DNA of 64,000 nt from Calvatia gigantea (taxonomy: Eukaryota; Basidiomycota; Agaricomycetes; Agaricales; Lycoperdaceae): the NCBI GenBank assembly GCA_025093985.1, contig JACAAK010000007.1:1116001-1180000 (forward strand). Reading direction: 5' to 3'. The notes below the pieces were generated by a model, which did no database searches, was not told where the DNA came from, and worked only from the letters and a program-made list of their open reading frames with translations. The position numbers were made by a program, and so were the translations under genes. Position 1 is the stretch's first letter. The number at the start of each line of letters is the position of its first letter. Below, piece by piece: positions 10,661 through 24,367 of this stretch.

Positions 10661-11801
10661 TGAGGGATTAAGAGGACTGAGCTAGGAATGGGCCGAGAAG
10701 AACTGTCAGCTGGTCTGAATCCCCGGTTAGGGTTTCTGTGGCTGGTTGATCATGGCAGTTCACACTGCCAAAAGAGGGTGATGAATAGCCCAGTTGAGTA
10801 CCTGACTTCGTGAGCCATCTTAGAAACTTTCCTTGATGCGGAGCCTGGCATAATCAACAGTCTGACCTGAGGCACGGTTATTTCACCCCTGGGGCTTTTT
10901 GCCAGTAAAGTACTTGGGCCCCTCAAGTCCACCCTGACGCTATTCCAAAAATATCCCACCCCACCAGTGACTGGTCAAGATCAACAATCTGACGCTCTTC
11001 CCCATAGATTCCCTCACCAGACTTACTAACACAAAAAAGGCGAAATTTTCACAACGGTTTCTTACTAGAAAGTCGACAACCTTCTTTTTTGGCTTATTAC
11101 ATCACGCAACCTGTAACAATGCTGATGGTAAACATTCAAACGTTTGCCAAGCGCTGAGCAATAACCGAACGTGGGGTCGTCGGTGGAGATCAGAATCCGC
11201 ACGACAATACCCGAGCGTTTCAGGTCGCAAGCTCCAAGGCAAAAGGTGTTCTTCCACCTCCGTAGCGACCTTTAAAACGCCATCACAACACATTTTTAGC
11301 ACCACCTTCCGTCTGTACTCCCCTCGGTCCGTCGCTTTGTCATATCCGAGGCCGCTTCGTTTTCATTTCTTTTTCCTTCCGCCCCCTCTCTCCCTCGATA
11401 GACGCCCACTTCCGCACTCATAAATCAAAACCATCAACCACATGGATAAATAGGAGCGGTTCCGTAGGTCGGAGTTTCCGACGAGGCATATTCTCACACA
11501 CGTATGAGAACCTTATAAACGTGCTTTGCAGATGAAGCAAATAACCTCGCAACTGTTTGGTTCTAATAAATATCACAAAACATTACCTATGAGACGACGA
11601 CATAATACGTCAAACGAGAAGAAATCAATGCAACCAACCAGCGAAAAAAAATTTAACTTCGTTTCAGAGTTTAAAAACAGCAAGTAACAGAAGCGTAAGA
11701 AGGAAAGCAAAAAAAAGCCACACATAAAAATACAAAGAAGGGTAAGTAACACCGAAACGAAGGGGAGTAGGTAGGCAAAACCCTGTGCCAGGCGATCGTT
11801 C
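10661..11801. other. Intergenic: DUF6593 promoter side and MAPKK 3' region
   Basis: No convincing coding region was found. The part next to 11802 is the likely 3' untranslated region of the kinase gene. The rest shows no repeat or RNA gene that I recognise. Confidence 0.4.
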
Positions 11802-13756
11802 TCAGAACGTGTTCGCCCATTCTTCCAGATCCACATCCGCGACTCTAGAATAATCCATCCATTCATGTTTCTACCAAAGTCATTTCAATATCAAAAAACG
11901 TCAGACAAAGCAAAAGTCTCGCTCACCAACAAATCCTTAGGCGTCCACCGTTGATCCGGATCCTTCAACAAGCAACACTCAACAAACTGATCCGCCATCC
12001 TAGGGAACTTCCCTTCCCCTCCAGGCCCATTATTCAACCTCGGCGCTGGCTCATTCACAATATGTTGCAACAACTCCAGAATACTCATTGTCATCCCTCC
12101 ACCCTGTAAACTCACACCTTTACTCTTCCTCTTGTCTTTTTTCTCTTTTCGTTCTTTACGTTCTTTGCGTAGTGATTCGAGAGAAGAAGAAGGCGTCGTC
12201 CCGTTAATGTTGGTGTTCGTGTTGGTGTTCGTGCCCGCATTATTAGTGGTATTATCGGAGGCAGAACCAGAGGAGGAAGGGTTAGGGATGGAGGTGTAAG
12301 GGTTCGGTCGACCTGGGGAGAGTGTGCCTTCGAGATCGGAGAGATCTGACTCGTCCGAATCTGAAGCTGAATCTGCGAATGGGAAGTGTCCGAGCGCGAG
12401 TTCGATCAGTGAAATGCCGAGGGACCATACGTCCGATTTGACGGTATATTGTGCTCCTTGTATCCGCTCAGGCTGTTCGATTACAGGCGGTCAGAACTCG
12501 GTAGTGGGTAGTGGGAACGAGAACAGGTAGGTGGACATACACTCATATAAGTCGATGTGCCAACGAACGTGTCCGCAATAGAGTTGATGAGTTCTCCTGA
12601 AACGCCAAAATCAATAAGCTTGATCTCCCCATGGGAGTTACACAATATGTTTGACGGTTTGATATCTACAAACAACCCCCCCAGACAGAAGTCAATATAT
12701 TTCATCACGTGCGGTTACGGGGAAGAAATGGGCAGACAGGCGGGCGACAACAACAACTCACCACGGTGAATGATACGATGGGCATCATACAGATACGTCA
12801 ATCCTTCCAACACAGCCAAAGCGACTTTTCCTACAACATCGACATCGATGGCGCCTATTTTCTTGTATATCCCGTCGAGAGAGCCTTTGTCCATGAATTC
12901 CATACAGATGCAAATGTTGGGGTCGGCAAGGAAGGCGCCGTAGAAGGAGATGATGTACTTTGACCTGCAGTCGTGCATGATCTGCAGCTCCCTTAGGATC
13001 TGTTTCCTCACAGATGGTTTCGCGTCTATAAGCACAATCTATACAACACACCGCATCGATGTCGGTCAGAAATGAAAAGACACCAGCACCACGCACACAC
13101 ACACGTACCTTCTTAGCCATAATAGTCCCCGTAGGAGTATGCTCAACCTTTTTCACACTCCCTCCATTCCCCTGTCCCAACTCTTGCAAATCCTTCAAAT
13201 CCTCCGCCTTGAGCTCAAACTTGATCTCCGCATTCATATCCAAATTCGCCAACGCATTCGACAGATGCGCGTGATAAGTGTTCCTACGACCAGACACAAA
13301 CGACGCCGTGTTGGGTGCCGAGCTCGCGCCGGAAGAACTGACAACCGTGAGGCTAGTTCCTGAACTACCGCCGGGGCTACTACCATCATCAACCACAACG
13401 GCGGAAGTGGTAGTAGCAGTAGTAGATGTGGATGTGGAGGATACGACGTTGATGTTGGATGGTGGAATTTTGGGTGCTTTGAGGGTCATAGGTGGAGGAC
13501 GTTTCTTGCCACCTGGAGGTTTTGCGGGTGCTGGGCCGGTTGCTAAGGGTTGTGGTTGGGTAGTTTGGGTGGCATGGGTTGGAGGTGCGGGTGCGGGGTT
13601 GGTTGCTGTTGGTGCTTTGCGGATGACTAAAGGCTGTGGTTCTACGAGGTTGAGTTGTGGGATTTGTGGTGGTGGTGGGAGAGGTGTAGTTGGAGGGTCT
13701 GACACTGCGAGTTGAAGACCGCGAAAATTGCGTTTCTTGCGGAGAGGAGTGGCCAT
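11802..13756 (-). CDS. MAP kinase kinase (MEK; Ste7/Fuz7 type)
   Basis: This is a dual-specificity kinase that would phosphorylate a MAPK in a pheromone/filamentation-type cascade. The start at 13756 ([20 protein letters not shown]) begins a ~200-residue low-complexity Pro/Thr/Ser N-terminus. The kinase domain follows: the glycine loop [15 protein letters not shown]-binding lysine in IMAKK, helix C with [10 protein letters not shown], the hinge [13 protein letters not shown], then IIHR and [16 protein letters not shown] around an intron (catalytic HRDIKPSN), [19 protein letters not shown], and TYMS/PERIQG. The activation loop has the MEK SxxxT sites (S-I-A-D-T). A Ser-rich insert sits between the helix G region and [12 protein letters not shown]. 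The last exon after an intron reads [17 protein letters not shown] and stops at 11802. Only about 85 bases separate it from the DUF2235 stop upstream. Confidence 0.9.
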
Positions 13757-13840
13757 TATGGTCGCAAGAAGACAAAAGTTTATAAAACACGTGATATGTA
13801 ATCTTGTCCCCATATCATATACTTATGTACAGTGTGAATG

Positions 13841-15681
13841 TTACGACACATAGGTAACTGTCCCTCCTCCCATCAACTCCGCTCGAGGCTTGTATTTCAA
13901 TCCAGACTCCATCCTTGTCTTGACCGAGCTGTGGAACACTGGATTGGGGTCCGGTATCTTTCTCCCCTTCCCGAAATGGATCCTATCCAAGGTGTCATCA
14001 GTCTCTGCCAATTTTGTTGTAACATTCTATAGAGAATATGTATCCCTCACTTAAAAATTCGATGCCAGGCCCCGTTACTGTCCTGCCACGTAAAAGTCAA
14101 TGGTACGATCTCCAAAATCCACCACAACGGGTTCTGTTTGAGCTGATCGTTTATGGGTTCCAGTGCATCTTGATTATCCAGCGCTATGGTATCCATACTG
14201 CCGAGATCTATATTGGCCCGCTTGAGCGCTGCTTCGTCGAATTGGATTGCACAGCTTGATTTGACTATTTCGCGCACCATCCATCGAAGTGTGATATTGG
14301 CTAGCGAATGCGGTGCATCGTTCTTCACGGCTCCTCCCCCGATATCTGTGTCACATTTAATACTGGGTCAGCACTCCGTCCTGGTGGAGAATAATTCGGG
14401 CAGGTGGGCGTACCTGAATGACACCCGGCGAACCATACTTCCAGTACATCGTCCAATTGTCCCTCACCCTCTTCATCTTTGGTATCCGCTCTAGCCAGCC
14501 CGAACGATTGGAATATCTTCTTCTTACTCTTGCTCTTGTGTTTGCTTGCGTCTGAACCAGATGCAATACCGGAATCACTGGTAGAGGGAGACGACGAAGA
14601 AGAGGAGGAGGATCTCCCGCGCGATGAGGCCGAGGCGCCGTTGTTCTTACCACTCATCTCCATCACCGGGCTCGCTTGCTCTGGATCAGCTCGAGCGGCT
14701 TCCACGTCTGGTGCCGGACGATGGTACAAGTTGGGTCGAAATTTGGCTCGGTGCTAGCGGGTAAAAAACTTTCATTCAGTACACTGAAAACTCGATAATA
14801 ATAATAATTTGCGCACCTCATCCAATGCTAATGCGTGTCTGAATGTCTTGATCGCCTTGTTCGAATTTACGAACGGTAGAGTGCGACCCATAATCACGCC
14901 GACACTGGCAACCGTATCCCTGTCCGCCATTATCAACAGCCGCATTAGTCCCGCCCGTTCCGCTGAGAATATAACGTACTTACCAGACGCCCATAAACTC
15001 AATCTTGACATCTTGGCAATAAGTCTGCTTGAACCCCGCACATAATTTAAGTCCCTCATCGTCCTCCCTCTTGAACAGCTTATACGCAAACGGGACTTGT
15101 TGCTCGTTATCTTTCGGCAACAATCCAACCTAACAATACAAAAAAAAAAACCATCAACATCATCACCGTCACCATCAACAATAATCCACATCATGCGCTT
15201 GCAAACACCCAAAAACACTCACCTTATACAAAAACCCAGCCAACGCTCTCGCAGTATACGCTCCCCTCGAAAACCCAAACAAACAAATCTTATCCCCCAC
15301 TCTCCAATTCTTCATCACGAACCGGTACCCATCCATCACATGTTCGTCTAAATACCAAGCGAAAGCTAGGTCTAGGATTTTAGCTGACCATTGGAAGAGG
15401 GGGGATACGACGCCTGGGTTGAACCATGTTCCGATACCGGGTTGGTAGTAGCATAGTTGTTCGTTGAAATCGTTTTTCTTGAGGAGGGCGAAGAGGGTTG
15501 GGAGGTTTGTGTTCTGGCAGGGTTTGTGGGGGGTCAGACCTTTTTGGGTGGGTGTGGGAGGGGGGCACACACGTACATCTGCATCGTACTCGTTTGACGT
15601 CCCGTCGAAACATAATACCAGTGTTCTGGCTTCCTTCGTAACTTCACCTACGCCCATCGTAACGTATTCTTTATTCGTCAT
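13841..15681 (-). CDS. DUF2235 alpha/beta-hydrolase family protein
   Basis: The start at 15681 (MTNKEYVTMG) leads to LVLCFDGTSNEYDAD, the opening strand of the DUF2235 (T6SS Tle1-like phospholipase) fold. Next are CYYQPGIGTWFNPGV, then the nucleophile elbow GFSRGAYTARALAGF and, across introns, VGLLPKDNEQQVPFAYKLF and IEFMGVWDTVASVG. A Ser/Lys-rich insert (about 14480-14640) precedes VWFAGCHSDIGGG, with the catalytic Asp/His region, and the distal part LANITLRWMVREIV. The last exon reads GKGRKIPDPNPVFHSSV and YKPRAELMGGG and stops at 13841. The junction between the last two exons (about 14000-14085) is uncertain because the simplest donor gives a frame conflict. Such proteins are common in fungi; substrate unknown, probably a lipid or ester. 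Confidence 0.85.
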
Positions 15682-18600
15682 TATCGTCGTTCAGAGAAAA
15701 TAATAATAATCAAAAAGTTAATACAGAGAGAAATTGGAAGCGGTAAGATCGTCAAGTTAGAACAAGAGGTAGTAAGAGGGGTATCCAACGTGTGTGTGTA
15801 TGTATATCTTTCACATGAACCGAGCACAGGACCTTTTATATACCAGGGTCCCAGGCACTACCGAAATACAGACAGATGTACATCCAACAAAGGGAGATTC
15901 CGACATAGAAGCTGTCCATAACAAGTGGGAAGGGGGAACAGGCTAATGACGCAGAGGCTGAATTCGGACCATGTAACATGTTATGTGTGCATGTGTAAAG
16001 CTTCGATGTCAACGGGTGCCAATAAGCCAAGCGTGCAGAGCATATGTGACACCCCCCGAGCTGGTAAGTATCCATTATTGTACCGAGATCTCTCACATGG
16101 AATCGATTCATTCGGTCAGTTGAGGTTTTTAGGGAGCCGCAAGAAGCTGATTATGGAGATGGGGACGCGGATTGACTTGTTGGGACTGTGAGTAACTCAG
16201 TGAAGGCGACTGTCAGACTCCGCTTATCGTCATACATGGATGATGAATGATGATCACCTCACCCGTCGCTGGAAAATCCCAGGGCTGTGTGAGTGCCGCA
16301 TCGTCCCTCGTTTCAGAGACAAAGAACAGTGAAGAACGAGCTCACGAGTTAACAGTTCCGAAGCGCTCGAGATTACGATCGACCCACCTGACACAAAGTT
16401 ATGCTTCTCTGATTCCCCACAACTGCCACAAACGAGCGCTCTCTGGTATTGAGGCACATCGTGACAGCATGAGCGTTGATTCACGAGACAAGACAAGATT
16501 GTTTCATCGCAGTGGCTGTTCAAACATTCAGATTCCGGTACGATAACTGGCTATAGACCGGGAAAAGAACAGAGCGATGGGTGTGCGGCCTGGGTATACC
16601 TTTCGGAGTGTGGAGTAGCTGCACGCGGCGTCCCTTTCGTTGCTGCTGTCGTTGGCGTTAGCGTTATCCCTGCGAGACAGTGTAGTACATAATTCAATGA
16701 CAGCCACCTACAGGGACCTTACTGAGTTTGGGTTTCTCGGCGACAGCGATGACCATTCATACCATTCTCAAGGTCATAACAACGTATTTTAATGAATGGA
16801 GTGGAGTTTACGAGGCGGCGTTTCGCCTCCACCCACCCGAACTCGGAGATCGGCGGATGCGTGCAAGTTCGTACTCATAGTCACCGTCAACCACTTCTTA
16901 CTCCAACAGCTCTCGAGTCCCCCTCAGGCTCTTCAGAGGTACGTGAGATGTAGTGGGAATGAAGCTGGTCAACACCCTGATCTATCAACCCAACAACTAC
17001 CTTCCATCGAGATCGTATGTGCATAACAACCGTGCATGACAGTCGTATACAACCTCAAAACGTCGAGTGTTTGGCTCGGAGAAACCCCTTACCACCTCTT
17101 CGCACTCCAGAGTTCTAAGTGCAGGACAACCGAAGTGCCTCCTGGCCTCACAACACCAAAAACCACCCCCGCCCTTCTTAAATGCGCTCCACACCGCCTG
17201 ACCTGTCCAGCGAGGTAGACACCCGATGGACGCAAGCTTACCTGAACGGCGGTTCTTGCCCATTGTTAGAGGTATGTGCTTCAGTGGTCATTCTGAGAAA
17301 ACTCCCATAATAGGATCACACTGCTCCCTATACTGGGTTATAAATAGACACCGGAGAAGTAGATCCCAGTACGTGTTTAGAAGATCAGATTAACTCCGAG
17401 AGGACCTGGCACTAGACCTAGTCAGTCCTAGTCGCCGCTTGAGCCTCAAGTCTATAGAATCAAGGCATGCAGTTAATACACCGTTGATGACTCTGTGAAG
17501 GTACTTCCTTGCGACTGATTGTCATGGTGGAATTTAAGGCCCGTTGGATCGTTCCTGGTGGCGGGGAACAAATGAACTTGGATGAAAACAGAATATTTTT
17601 TGGATTCCTTGCATGTTCGGTGGCTACTTGGAATAGAGTTAGGGTGGTTGGTATTCCATTTCTCGGACCTTTGAGGTGACCCACATTGAACCTGAAACAA
17701 AGTTAAAATTCGTTATGTGCTCATTTTTGTAGGAGCACACTAGTGTTCATTTTGCGAGGGTACATTCTTTGTGGGAGCTGAGGGGTAACGACTCGAACAT
17801 TGGGATATGCCACTGGGAGAGCCGTATCCCCAAATAACGCAGTTTCTCACCGTGAATGGCCGTCAACCGCTTTGAAGTTGCTGGTTGTCGTCCCGGCGGG
17901 ACTCTGAATCAATCCCACAACCAACAACACTATAGTCGCCAGGTTTGTGGCTCACTTGCAGTACCAGTAAAGAACCGCGGTGAGTCGAATTACCACGCAG
18001 GTAAAATCGAAGCCCAAGGAGTACCGTGCGGACCAGTAAGCCGTCAATAACAACCATGTTTTTAAACATCGTTTCGGGGCTTGTTCTGGTTAACCAACGA
18101 TATTGAGGGTGCTGGGAGTATAGTCCCATAAGATGGGAGATTCTCAACCGCATCTCAAAAAAGAAAAACCCCACCGACTCCAGTTTTGGGCTTTGGGCTG
18201 GAAATTCCCCTCACAACACACGGGTGGACCAAACAGATAGGTCCTATTTCCTGCCTTCTGACGACGCGGAGAGAGCGATGTAAGTCGACAAAACATGCTA
18301 AGATCTAAGTAATTCGGGTGTTGGGTCCACGTATTAGATTAGCACTTCAACATAACCTCGTCCTCAAGTACGTTGTGGAGAAAACTCGTCCATGCTTGGA
18401 GGCCTAGCCAGTGACTTGGGTCAATGAAGAAAGCTTCGCATTTCAAAGTGCCATCGGGATTGGTGTTAATTCCCTTTGAATAGCGAGCTGGGGGGCTGAT
18501 CGATAAAATCAAGGCGTTTGGACGTACCATGACGGGTCCCTTATGTACATATGAACACAATAATGTTACAGGGCCTTAAATAGATCTCAGAGATAAAGGC

Positions 18601-18904
18601 CAATATCTTCTCATTTACACGAGGACATGTACGATTCGTCTATTCAACTGATGCATTATCCCTTCTGCCGACCTAAGGTGGACAATCTATGACGGAATAT
18701 GCGTGTTCACCAAAAATACATTGTTGCTCAAGCTCAATGCTTGGCAGAAACGAGAGACGACACTACGTGCTATCAACGGTCAGGGAGCATACCATAGACA
18801 TTTAGACACAGCGCGCGGACAAGAGAGAGTACTAGGAAAAAAGGAACTACAAGGAAATTGTAAAGGGTTCAGATGTAACCAATGGAAGGGCAGGGCATCG
18901 AACA
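15682..18904. other. 3.2-kb intergenic region without a recognisable gene
   Basis: The region lies between the DUF2235 start and the AMPK beta stop. The first few hundred bases are the DUF2235 promoter. A minus-strand reading at 18339-18560 (ending SFLHNVLEDEVMLKC) and another at 17460-17700 are open, but neither shows a family motif. They could be exons of a diverged gene or chance. No RNA gene was seen. Confidence 0.4.
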
Positions 18905-21111
18905 TCACATCGTGGTCGGCTTATAATAAACAGTCGTCATATACTACATCACAACCAGCCTTGTTAATACAGCGTTCAATAAAACCTCGACGAAGACGCA
19001 CCTTTTTGCGGTATCTTGTAGTCGTAGCTACAGCAAGGACACCATTTCTGATGGCACTTGTACACAAATGCTGCAGCACGACATGACTCGGTACAGGCAA
19101 AACGCTCGCATCGTCTGTCAACGGGGGCATATTCTCCGTATCTAATGTGATCGCTCGTGAGCCACTAACAGGCCCTCTTGGCTCACCCGTAATCGGAGAT
19201 GGACCCGGACGCTGAGATATTGGCTGAGGAGTAAGAAGTTGTGTGGATGGTGGTTGAGCTACCCGAGTCGACTGGTTTTGGGTGGAAGACTCTCTCTCTG
19301 GTGTAGGCGTGGGCGTCGGTTCGGGCGTAGTGATCGCAGTGGCATCCGAAGATTCCTGAAGAGGAGTTTCAGCTTCCTCCTCAATACCGCCTCTTGCGGG
19401 AGAATGTTCCGGCTTCTCATCCAGCCCCGCACCAGTTCCATCTTCACTCGGTGGTGGTGCTGGTGGGAAATTCGCGTAGCCGGAATCGCGCCAGTTCCCA
19501 ACCCCACCGTGTTGTTGTAGCTCCCTCTCCCGTCTCTCCCGTTCGCGTTCTTCGGCACGCCGTTGTTCCCGTCTTTCCCTTTCACGCTCTTCACGGCGAC
19601 TCTCACGTTCGCGTTCACGTTCCTCACGCCTCCGACGATCCCTACCCTCGCGCTTTCCGCGGTCTGAACGGTCACGATCACGGCTGCTTGTCCCACCCTG
19701 CCCGCTCCCTACACCGCCTGGCAGGCCACCGCCGCCTCGAGATGGAGAACCTGTATTCGAGTTCCCGCTAGAATGGGAAGGAAGTGTTACCTTTGTGTTT
19801 AGAATCAGCCTATCAAGGTGTCGGGGCATGCCTGGTGCTGGTGGAATATTCGGTGCGGGGACAAATCCAGAGACGTGAACACTCCGTGCTACGGCGTCGT
19901 ACTGCCCAGCCGAAGCAGTAAGATATGCTTCTTCCTCTCGGGCAGCCTCGATGAGCTCTGGAGGGAGAGTATTAGTCCATTTGGCCTGGGTGACTTGGAT
20001 GTGGAGGTTCTGCTGGTTGGAGGGTCGGTAATCGTCTCCACCATCATCGACGGAGGATCCCGCTGACCAGAAGGATTGGCCGGGAACGTGTGGCCGGGTT
20101 TGCGGAGTGGATTGTTGTTGTAATTGGGGTGGTTGTGAAGGGGGTAGGGGCGTAGATTGGGCGGGCGGGGTGCGAGGTTGGACGTTGACGTAGTTGGCGA
20201 GGGAGCCCTGATCATCGACTGCAGTTGAAAGCTCGTCCGAGACCCGCCATTGGTCGTCGACTAGGAATCGGATGTGGTGGGTTCCGGGGAGAAGCTGTAT
20301 CGTCGCGGCCCATGCGTTTGACGCTGGACTTCTAAGGTGGTGGCATTAGCAAAGATGCAGATGACAAGGAGTGGGAATAAGACACGAACTCCCTCTCCAT
20401 GGGTTGACGGCCATTCCAGTCATCGTCACCTGCACGTGCGAGTACAACGTTCTTGCCTCCACCTTGCCAGGTGATTTTGACTGTGACAGGCTCCGTTAGT
20501 GCAAGATCTTCTGGACGTGCGGGGATGGCAGCTTCTTCTTCCCCTTCATTATACGGCTGAGTGTCAATTTCCTCCAAGAGCCCAATTGGAATTGACGAAT
20601 TGACGACCTCATTGGCAAAAGGGGTGGGTGACGGCGGCGAGGGCGGGCGTTGGTGGTGGATCTGGGGTTGTGATGACTCATTATAGATGCTCTGCATGGG
20701 CTGCGGACCGCCGCGTGAGCGATGACCGCGTCCGCCCACGTAGCCAGAGCCAGAGCCATGGCTACGCTGATTCGGGGGGAAAGGGAGGTGAGTAGCGGGT
20801 ACAATGAGCTCCGAAGACGAAAAATTGTTGTGTGGTCTAGGTGCTGGTGGCGCGTCCGTGGCTGCCTTTGGAATATTGATGGCCTGACTCTTTGGTGGTG
20901 TTTTCTGGCGTCCCCTGGGCTGCGACGCAGTTAGGGTCGACCGGTTGAAGTCTGGCAGTTCGAGAGACTTTTTCTTCTGGCGCATGGAGGGATGAGGTTG
21001 CCCCGGTACGGGTGCCGGCGAGGAGGACCTCTGCCTGTCCTTCTCGTCATACTTAGGGTCCGTGGGCCTGCCTGTCCGCTGTTGAGCATGGGACGATGCA
21101 CTGTTCCCCAT
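18905..21111 (-). CDS. SNF1/AMPK beta subunit (Gal83/Sip family)
   Basis: This is the scaffold and glycogen-sensing subunit of the SNF1/AMPK energy kinase. The start at 21111 gives MGNSASSHA, with Gly2 and Ser6 fitting an N-myristoylation signal. After a disordered N-terminus the CBM48 carbohydrate-binding domain reads VTVKITWQGGGKNVVLA, then DWNGRQPMEREF across an intron to NAWAATIQLLPGTHHIRFLV and DDQWRVSDELSTAVD. The alpha/gamma-binding C-terminal domain starts with WTNTLPPELIEAAREEEAYL, and after a long insert ends PVPSHVVLQHLCTSAIRNG, TTRYRKK and the last exon YMTTVYYKPTTM (stop at 18905). The insert of about 180 residues contains a strongly charged Arg/Glu stretch (about 19500-19670) unlike yeast Gal83. 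Both domain ends are intact, so the gene looks functional. Confidence 0.92.
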
Positions 21112-21619
21112 CGCCGTCGGTGGCCTCTAACAACAATCTCTCCATCGATAACCCTCCTTTATTACGTAATACGCTGACGTCATCGACCGACTTCCTCGAC
21201 ACGGGTGCGAAGCATCCATAGGACAACGCAAAGACTCGTCGGCTTAGAGCTAGGCTGGTGTTTTGAAACCATTCCATGGATGCTCGCCTGGTGTCTAAAA
21301 AGTGTTCCCGGAGTTCGATCTCCCCTACCTGTGACCCCAGTTTGCAATACTCGCCGCGCTCTTTATCGAAGCCGGTTTGTTCATATATACATTTCTCTCA
21401 ATCGCGTGGATATTGCCCGAACGTTATTTCTTCAAGTCCGTCTCGGTGTTAGCTCTTTAATTTATGGATGACCCTCACAGTGCTGGAAGTCAATGGTCGG
21501 GTCGAAGTGGATTATTCGTTCGATTCACTGTCGGATGACAACGACCTCCACACAGATAACAAATCAACGAACGGACTCGCGTACGTTCTTATGCTGGTTC
21601 ATTTCCCTGAGCGAATCAT

Positions 21620-21870
21620 CATTTTGTGAGTCCCATCTGGGTGGACCAGAAGGGATTTTTACTCATTTTCGATTCTCGGGGGAGTCCAAATTTCTGCGCT
21701 TCACAAGGAACCTATTCCTTACAGGCACACCCGAGAACTCACAGAAATGGTTCACATCATATGTCAGACATCCCTTGAAATCATCGAAGCAAGAAAAGGC
21801 CCTTGGCTAGATCCCGAGGTCGCAGCTGGAGCGATAAGTCCTTTCTTCAAATCTCGTTCGTATCCGCCTC
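21620..21870 (+). pseudogene. Cytochrome P450 relic (internal exon)
   Basis: The DNA and broken reading match the central exon of the P450 at 31.15-31.42 kb. LGGPEGIFTHFRFS at about 21637 corresponds to LSGGPVGFFANQFAFH. IICQTSLEIIEARKG at about 21753 corresponds to IMYQTSVEIINAKKE, and LDPEVAA to VDPEVAA. The pieces lie in different frames and flanking exons (haem loop, ExxR, anchor) are absent nearby. It is therefore a dead fragment of a third P450 copy of the same family. Confidence 0.75.
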
Positions 21871-23657
21871 AAATGCCATCATCACAGGAAGCTGAGCTGT
21901 TGCCTTTAGTAAGAGTAAGCCATTGGGGAAAAACTTGACGTGAAAAGTCTCCAGCACAATAAGAGTTTGGAACAGAGACAACGACTTGGATAGAGCGCAG
22001 TTCTTGGCATTTTATGACCATACGTTCCTTCAAATGTCGGATCTCGACAATTCGATCCCAACCTATCTTTTTGCGGATAACCTCTCAGATCTCAGAGATC
22101 ACTTCCGACAAGATCAAGTTTCCCTGGGCCGCCTACAGCTCTCCAAGAGTTAGAATCAATTTGGCCACATCATCGACACCAAGCCCTTTGCGAACGCTGG
22201 TAAAAAAACAGTGGTCCTTCTCCGCGGATTAGCTTCGCATCTCTATCCATTACCTCTAGCAAAGCGCCCACATAGCCTAGGGCACGAGATCAATCTGGAA
22301 ACCTCCAGTGAGGGCTAGAGGAAATGAGTTTCAACTCAATAATTCCTTGATTGACCACGAGCAGATTGGATTGAGATATGTCTGACCTACTCTCCCGCGG
22401 GATCTTATCCTTCCATTTAACACCTGTGACCATTACTCTATACGACCACCTTTGTTCTCCGAGTCCACACTAATTGAACCGCGCCGATAACAGAAATAAG
22501 CAGAGTATAGCAAGCATCGAAGACGTCAGGTTCTAGAACGGTACCAATTCCATTTCACCCGTTGAGGGAGTTCATTTCCTGTCGTGCCTATTTTTGACAA
22601 AGCGTTCTCTGAGGGCAATCACGTAGGTAGCGTGCGACCACGGACGCCACAACTCGGTCGCTTGTGGTTCTGGCGGTATATGCAGTGGCAAAAGCACCGG
22701 AGCACAGCCAACTCTGCTGGAACCTATAGTTGTACTAACCCATACTCTATCATAAGCCATACAATCTTCAGGGACAAATTCGGTTTTTTTTAGCGCTTTC
22801 AACCTTCTTATAACCCATACCTTGCCACGCCTTATAGCTCAAAGAGGGAACAAAGTGCTATGGGTTGTGACAGAGTCAATTATTGTGGTAATGTCAGATA
22901 TCCTGATAGTGCCGGATATTCGCAAGAAATCTTGAAGTATCCCCAAACATCATGCGTGTATCTTTTGGCACCAGGAGTTACTCGAGCGCAAGTGCCACTA
23001 CGAAAATGTGGCTCCAACTTCCCACTTCAATTTCCGTGATCTGTTTTCGACTTATACCTAACCTGACATTCCAGATGGAATGCAAATGACGAAAATGGAC
23101 GCTGGACCTACCCTACAACCTTCGACGTGATGGAAGCAGGCTTACACAGATCTACATCGTTATCACCAGTTGCCTGGGAAGGAATGTTCGAGGACTCGCC
23201 AGCCGATATTGAACACTTGTTTACGTCCAGACTCATCGTTTGGTCTGTTTCACACATACACCAGTGAGGCCCTTTTGCATCGATGAGTCCCGTCCCCGCA
23301 CGGTTTCGGAGGTGGTGTGTCGGCGACCCCGCATCAACACAACAACCTTGAGAGCCGGACCGCTGAAATTTTGACCTCCCACTTTGCTCCGTAATTATGT
23401 CTCGTGAAACTAACATTTGAAACACAGAAGGGTCCGTTTTACTCTCAACCTCCGTCATCTCTGGTGTTGGGGAGTTCCATCGAATAATCACCCGTTATTA
23501 GTCCCTGAGCGTAAAGCCCCCCCTTTGTGGCAGCTTTTGATTGACTTGTGACACCTCTCCGCACTGTCCATGCCGCTGACACCCGGCATTTTTCACGGGC
23601 AGGACGCATCTATTCTCCACAGTCGCCATCAGTGGAGTTTATTGTCTTTGCTTGACA

Positions 23658-23713
23658 TGGGGACTGTTCGCTGTTATTGATTAATTAATTAACTGCCTAC
23701 TGTACAGTCCCCA
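23658..23713. repeat. Inverted repeat (10-bp arms) around an AT-rich loop
   Basis: TGGGGACTGT at 23658-23667 is mirrored as ACAGTCCCCA at 23704-23713 around a 36-base loop containing TTAATTAATTAA. It is perfect over ten bases. It could be a small hairpin or the trace of an excised element; function unknown. Confidence 0.6.
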
Positions 23714-24367
23714 ATTTCGTGAGCCTCAGCCACAATGGCGGCCGAATGTTCCACAATTACTAACGTAAACGGGCCTTAGCTCAACTCGCTCAACATTATG
23801 CGCATGAGGAAAGTCTTGACCTACTTTTCGGCAACTTACCCTTCTAAGGCAAGCCTCTCATGACTTCACCCCCCGTGTTCCCCAGGTGAGCTCTCATCGC
23901 ACTCGATTATCAAGCGGGTGTTGGATCACCTCAACACTAGATCTGTGCAACAAGGATGGGGCTTACTCATATCCATGATCCCCCCCTCCTTTGTCTCGGT
24001 CATGGTACCCCGGGCTATAGCGGTATCTCCAAGGTAAGCGCACATCACCTCCAAACATAGAGTAGTGCGATCCGGAACTACGATGTATATACCCACCGGA
24101 ACCGCCCTCTTTGGAAGCCAAAGACTTAAACTCAAGAAGTTTCGAATGCCCTCTTTCGCTGTTTCGATCTCATCGCTCCGGCCTCAGAATTTGACACAGG
24201 TCTTGCAACCGTAGCATGAGCTAGAAGTAACAACATTGATTGAATAGGCCTCTACCCCCCCCCTCCAGCCACGCGGGTTTCGCTCTAATAAAGGGGTTTG
24301 CATATATACAGCCCTCGTCACACTGGACCTCGCAAAAGCGTTCTTCTTCGATTTTCAACCCCCCACC

